From Oscillospiraceae bacterium (GTDB lineage: Bacteria; Bacillota; Clostridia; Oscillospirales; Acutalibacteraceae): a DNA stretch of 35,494 bases. Each line of letters opens with the position of its first letter. Positions within the stretch are counted from its first letter, which is position 1. Location: the NCBI GenBank assembly GCA_902791235.1, contig CADAUV010000014.1:1-35494 (forward strand), read 5' to 3'. This document shows positions 34,751-35,494 of the stretch, one piece after another. A program made the position numbers and the translations under genes. Below the pieces are notes generated by a model. That model saw only the letters and a program-made list of their open reading frames with translations, searched no databases and was not told the origin of the DNA.

Positions 34751-35354
34751 TAATGTTCTTGCCGCAATTGAGGCAATGCTATTTGCGTCAGGCGACCCTG
34801 TTGAGCCGTCAAGGCTTTCGGAGGTGCTTGATATTGATATTGAAAATGTAATAAAGATGCTTGGTCATTTGCAGGCTTCCTATGATGAAAGAAACAGCGG
34901 ATTACGACTTATAAGAATTGACGGTAAATATCAGCTTTGCACAAGGGAAGAATACAGTGAGCAGGTGAGGGCGCTTCTTGAAATCAAGAAGAATACCCCG
35001 TTAAGTCAGGCGGCTTTTGAGGTGCTTTCAATTATTGCTTATTATAAGAACGCCACCCGTTCAAGAATTGAACAGATTAGGGGCGTTGACTGCAGCGGCT
35101 CCATTTCAAACCTTATTCAGAAGGGTCTTATTGAGGAGAAGGGCAGGCTTGATTTACCGGGCAGACCGCTTGTCTACGGTACTACCGACAGGTTTTTAAG
35201 ATGCTTTTCACTTGACAGCCTTGATGACCTGCCGGAGATTCCCGAGGATGAAGAAAAGAAGGATGATTCTCAGACTTCTCTTTTCGACGGGGAGAGTAAA
35301 AACAAAGCTGTTGACGACGCAATTAAAGAAACGGACAGGGAGGACGATGCATAG
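34734..35354 (+). CDS. scpB: segregation and condensation protein B
   Basis: ScpB dimers bind ScpA and regulate the SMC ring. The 206-residue protein has two winged-helix domains. The first is at about residues 5-75 (NNVLAAIEAMLFASGDPVEPSRL). The second is at about 85-165, with PLSQAAFEVLSIIAYY, RSRIEQIRGVDC and GLIEEKGRLDLPGRP, ending in YGTTDRFL. An acidic disordered tail of about 40 residues follows (EDEEKKDD, DREDDA). A GAGGTAA site inside scpA sets the start. The stop TAG shares its last G with the GTG start of the next gene. Confidence 0.95.
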   Translation: MKLNSNNVLAAIEAMLFASGDPVEPSRLSEVLDIDIENVIKMLGHLQASYDERNSGLRLIRIDGKYQLCTREEYSEQVRALLEIKKNTPLSQAAFEVLSIIAYYKNATRSRIEQIRGVDCSGSISNLIQKGLIEEKGRLDLPGRPLVYGTTDRFLRCFSLDSLDDLPEIPEDEEKKDDSQTSLFDGESKNKAVDDAIKETDREDDA

Positions 35355-35494
35355 TGAAAGTGTTTTTAATCATTCTTGCGGTGCTTGTGCTTCTTGTTGT
35401 GCTTGTTCTTTCGCTTACTGCGACAATAACAGTTACTCATGATAAGGGCTGGCACACAAAGGTTAAGGTTCTGTTTTTTGAAAAAGAGATAGTT
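35354..35494 (+). CDS. DUF2953-like membrane protein, 5' part only
   Basis: Only the first 47 codons are visible; the gene runs off the window. It starts with GTG at 35354, overlapping the scpB stop by one base. The product begins with a hydrophobic helix (VFLIILAVLVLLVVLVLSL), followed by a beta-like stretch (TATITVTHDKGWHTKVKVLF) typical of the DUF2953 proteins that often follow scpB in Clostridia. In those genomes a spore protein of the GerW/YtfJ type commonly comes next; that is outside this window. The family call rests on the start and context only. Confidence 0.65.
   Translation, partial: MKVFLIILAVLVLLVVLVLSLTATITVTHDKGWHTKVKVLFFEKEIV

Noticed and set aside
1..35494. CRISPR arrays, tRNA/rRNA genes, insertion sequences, prophage or toxin-antitoxin modules
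   Set aside because: All intergenic gaps are short and no direct-repeat array, cloverleaf, transposase or integrase was seen on either strand.

Overview
The window looks like chromosomal housekeeping DNA from an anaerobic, probably gut-dwelling member of the Clostridia (Oscillospiraceae/Ruminococcaceae-like). That placement is an inference from the moderate-to-low GC, strong Shine-Dalgarno sequences, sigma-A-type promoters, a sigma-K sporulation factor, a PrsA-like foldase pair and the uvrB-uvrA and scpA-scpB pairs. No tRNA, rRNA, CRISPR array, insertion sequence, prophage or attachment site was seen, and no stretch above about 300 bases lacks a gene.

Layout. (1) 1-3445, plus strand: the 3' part of a GH38 alpha-mannosidase, a small membrane-anchored protein of unknown function, and a CCA tRNA nucleotidyltransferase, packed 1-2 bases apart. 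(2) 3508-13492: a promoter, nine tightly coupled pyrimidine genes (pyrC-carA-carB-pyrK-pyrD-pyrF-pyrE-pyrB-pyrI) and a strong terminator. Together these encode every step from bicarbonate and glutamine to UMP, plus the allosteric subunit of aspartate transcarbamylase. (3) 13550-15515: a TetR-type regulator facing a lone Wzy/O-antigen-ligase-like membrane protein, separated by a perfect 18-bp shared hairpin. (4) 15630-19536: two consecutive membrane-anchored parvulin-type foldases, each with its own promoter, ending at a terminator. (5) 19566-20998: a small coiled-coil protein coupled to a class I fumarase beta-type subunit with no alpha subunit beside it, then a zinc-ribbon membrane protein. 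(6) 21050-22991: pro-sigma-K on the minus strand, divergent from a membrane-anchored transglutaminase-like protein. (7) 23033-27899: uvrB-uvrA excision repair genes. (8) 28011-31561: a lipoprotein with regularly spaced Asp-rich calcium-loop motifs, followed by an OmpR-type response regulator and a sensor kinase. (9) 31554-35494: DUF1385 protein, prmC, a site-2 protease, scpA, scpB and the start of a DUF2953-like protein, in one compact operon.

How it works together. The pyr block is a self-contained UMP factory. The foldases, lipoprotein, two-component system and M50 protease deal with the cell envelope. cca, prmC, uvrBA and scpAB are core information-processing genes. I found no clear novel defence or mobile system. 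The most unusual points are the fumarase beta gene without its partner, the opposite-charge tails of the twin foldases with an operator-like palindrome on their promoter, and the propeller-like lipoprotein joined to a two-component system.
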